Shown here: positions 62,608 to 64,000 of the stretch, one piece after another
How the letters are laid out: each line of letters starts with the position of its first letter
Numbering within the stretch: the stretch's first letter is position 1
NCBI GenBank assembly: GCA_036496285.1
Contig: DASXLI010000077.1
Coordinates: forward strand, 5,265 to 69,264
Reading direction: 5' to 3'
Length of the DNA stretch: 64,000 bases
DNA from: DP-19 sp036496285
GTDB lineage: Bacteria > Desulfobacterota > Binatia > UTPRO1
Position numbers and translations under genes: made by a program
The notes under the pieces: generated by a model
Seen by the model: only the letters and a program-made list of their open reading frames with translations
Database searches by the model: none
What the model was told of the DNA's origin: nothing

Positions 62608-63687
62608 GTGGGAAAAATTACACATGTGGATGGGGGAGATGGCCGGACGGCGGGCTGGGCGGCTCCGGCCGGGGTACGGGACAGGCTGACCTGGGTGACG
62701 ATGCGGCGGCTCGTCGACGCCGTCCGCTACCAGCCGCGGCACGTCGAGCTTCTGCTGGCGTGCGGCGCGAGCCAGCCGGGCGTGGCGTCCCCGGTCGTGT
62801 CGTGGGTCGCGGCCGCCCGCGAGCGGCCGGCCGTGGCGCTGCTCGAAGGGGCGCCCTACGCCCTCGTGCGCTTGCTCTCGGCCCAGGCCCTTCGCTGGTT
62901 CGGGCCGACGGCGTCCGCGGTCGTCCGCTGGACGTCCGGCGCCGCGGCGGCGAGCTTCGACCGCTACGGCGCCGCGCTCGTCGAGCGATCGCTCCGCTCC
63001 CGCGTCCACCCCGGGCTCCTCGTGCCGCACCCGCACGCGGTGGCGGTCGTCGCGATCGACATGCGCGGCTTCTCGCGTCTCACCCGCGCGATCGACGACA
63101 CGCAGCACGTGACCGAGCTGATCGGCGAGTACCTGACCCTGATGACCGCGTGCGTCGAGCGCCATCGCGGCGTCGTCTTCCAGTACACGGGCGACGGCCT
63201 CCTGGCACTGTTCCTGCCCGAGCTGAGCTCGGTCGAGGCGCCGGCGATGCTCGACCGTCTCGTGCACGGGCTCGCGCGCGAGCTGCACGAGACCTTCGGC
63301 GAGGCGCACGCGCGCTGGCGCGAGGGGTGGGGGCGCGCGGGCACGCCCGTCACACCGATCGGCCTCGGCGTCGGCATCAGCTTCGGGCGCGCGACGATCG
63401 GCTATCTCGGGCCGGCGGGCAAGAAGCAGTTCGGCGTGATCGGCGAGCCGGTGAACCTCGCGGCCTATCTCTGCTCCGAAGCGGCCGCCGGGACGGTGCT
63501 GGTGGACCTGGAGTCGTTCACCCGTGCCGGCGGCCTGCCGGCGGATGGCAACGTGATGAAGCTGCGCTCGAAGAAGCGCCACCAGCGCATCGAGGCGCTG
63601 TGCGTACGCTACGCCGACGCGTCGCGCCGGCGCGGGCTCTTGTCCGCAGCGATGTCGCGCCCGACCTCGCGCCACACCTCGCGATAG
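62608..63687 (+). CDS. Class III adenylate/guanylate cyclase-like protein, probably catalytically altered
   Basis: A 359-residue protein. The N-terminal 140 residues have no clear family. A class III cyclase domain spans about 142-330: first metal Asp151 in AIDMRGFSRL, second Asp196 in YTGDGLLALF, and GVIGEPVNLAAYL with Asn283. The transition-state Arg expected four residues after that Asn is Tyr287, and the base-specifying position is Gly276. Catalysis is therefore doubtful; it may bind nucleotide only. GTG start after TATCCT by six bases; no Shine-Dalgarno site. It overlaps the convergent GT4 gene by 79 bases. Confidence 0.82.
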   Translation: MGKITHVDGGDGRTAGWAAPAGVRDRLTWVTMRRLVDAVRYQPRHVELLLACGASQPGVASPVVSWVAAARERPAVALLEGAPYALVRLLSAQALRWFGPTASAVVRWTSGAAAASFDRYGAALVERSLRSRVHPGLLVPHPHAVAVVAIDMRGFSRLTRAIDDTQHVTELIGEYLTLMTACVERHRGVVFQYTGDGLLALFLPELSSVEAPAMLDRLVHGLARELHETFGEAHARWREGWGRAGTPVTPIGLGVGISFGRATIGYLGPAGKKQFGVIGEPVNLAAYLCSEAAAGTVLVDLESFTRAGGLPADGNVMKLRSKKRHQRIEALCVRYADASRRRGLLSAAMSRPTSRHTSR

Positions 63688-64000
63688 ACGGCCTCGGTCC
63701 CTTCCGCGGTCCGCGCCCAGGAGAACGCCGCGGCGCGGGCGAGGCCGCGCGCGCGCAGATCGGCGGCATGCGCCCGATCGCCGACGACCCGCGCGATCGC
63801 GGCGGAGAGCGCGGCCTCGTCGGGCGCGTCGAGCAGGATGCCGGCGTCGCCGACCACCTCGGGAACGGCGCTCCGGCGGAGCGCGATCACCGGACAGCCG
63901 CACGCCATCGCCTCGAGCAAGGTGAGGCCGAAGCCCTCGTACAACGACGGGCTCACCAGCACGCTCGCCGCGCCGTAGAAGATCGGCAGCTCGGCAGCCG
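63609..64000 (-). CDS. Glycosyltransferase family 4, partial at window edge
   Basis: The C-terminal part, about 130 residues, of a GT-B glycosyltransferase. It shows LPIFYGAASVLVSPSLYEGF and GLTLLEAMACGCPVIALRRS, with the E-x7-E motif, then PEVVGDAGILLDAPDEAAL and FSWARTAEGTEAVYREV. The N-terminal domain lies beyond the window. It belongs with the other glycan genes. Sugar and acceptor are unknown. Confidence 0.9.
   Translation of the reverse strand, partial: AAELPIFYGAASVLVSPSLYEGFGLTLLEAMACGCPVIALRRSAVPEVVGDAGILLDAPDEAALSAAIARVVGDRAHAADLRARGLARAAAFSWARTAEGTEAVYREVWREVGRDIAADKSPRRRDASA

Overview
The window is high-GC (roughly 70%) DNA from a diderm, LPS-making bacterium. Evidence for an outer membrane is direct: a complete Kdo pathway (KdsA, KdsB, KdsC-like, KdsD), three Lpt transport proteins (LptA, LptB, LptC), TamA/TamB, a lytic transglycosylase and lipoproteins. 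HPr, HPr kinase, RapZ and PtsN beside RpoN and an Lpt/Kdo operon is an arrangement known from deltaproteobacteria in the broad sense and related phyla. Placing it there, perhaps near Binatota or Myxococcota, is an inference and not something the sequence proves.

Left third (1-18.3 kb). Most genes are on the minus strand and form housekeeping operons. A SufT-like protein, an ABM-domain protein and an orphan sensor kinase are followed by metK. Next comes a regulatory phosphotransfer cluster, transcribed hpf-ptsN-hprK-rapZ-EIIA(Man)-HPr. A cysteine synthase and a HAD acid phosphatase separate it from one long head-to-tail operon, transcribed kdsB-pyrG-kdsA-kdsD-kdsC-lptC-lptA-lptB-rpoN. CTP from PyrG feeds KdsB, the Kds enzymes make and activate Kdo, and the Lpt proteins move LPS to the surface. 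The leader of this operon has a good promoter followed by a terminator-like hairpin and U-tract before kdsB, so attenuation is plausible.

Middle (18.3-32.8 kb). A membrane fatty-acid/sterol hydroxylase-type protein and fumC lie on the plus strand. On the minus strand are a membrane protein fused to a spermidine-synthase-like domain, an NYN-domain protein with a LOTUS-like winged helix, tamB, tamA and a lytic transglycosylase. A 0.65-kb AT-richer non-coding interval follows, with a textbook sigma-70 promoter and a structured leader driving a small exported protein of unknown function. Two hairpins and a PKD-domain lipoprotein come next.

Right half (32.7-64 kb). This is a glycan-assembly region: four multi-pass GT-C-like membrane proteins, one with a C-terminal helical-repeat domain; three polyprenyl-phosphate sugar synthase-type GT2 enzymes, one paired with DUF2304; a WbbL-like GT2; two GT4 enzymes (one cut by the window edge); a flippase; a HAD-UbiA prenyltransferase resembling decaprenyl-phosphate phosphoribosyltransferase; a GT2-methyltransferase fusion; five free SAM methyltransferases; and two alkaline-phosphatase-superfamily proteins with Thr in place of the sulfatase Cys/Ser. 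It reads as a modular system building methylated, lipid-linked surface glycans. No priming transferase, chain-length regulator or nucleotide-sugar gene is visible. An aceE pyruvate dehydrogenase and a class III cyclase-like protein lacking a key Arg are embedded among these genes.

Recurring features are 1-4 base stop/start overlaps, frequent GTG starts (and one probable TTG), and several Shine-Dalgarno-less starts lying 6-8 bases after a -10-like hexamer, which suggests leaderless transcripts. I saw no tRNA, rRNA, CRISPR array, insertion sequence or prophage.
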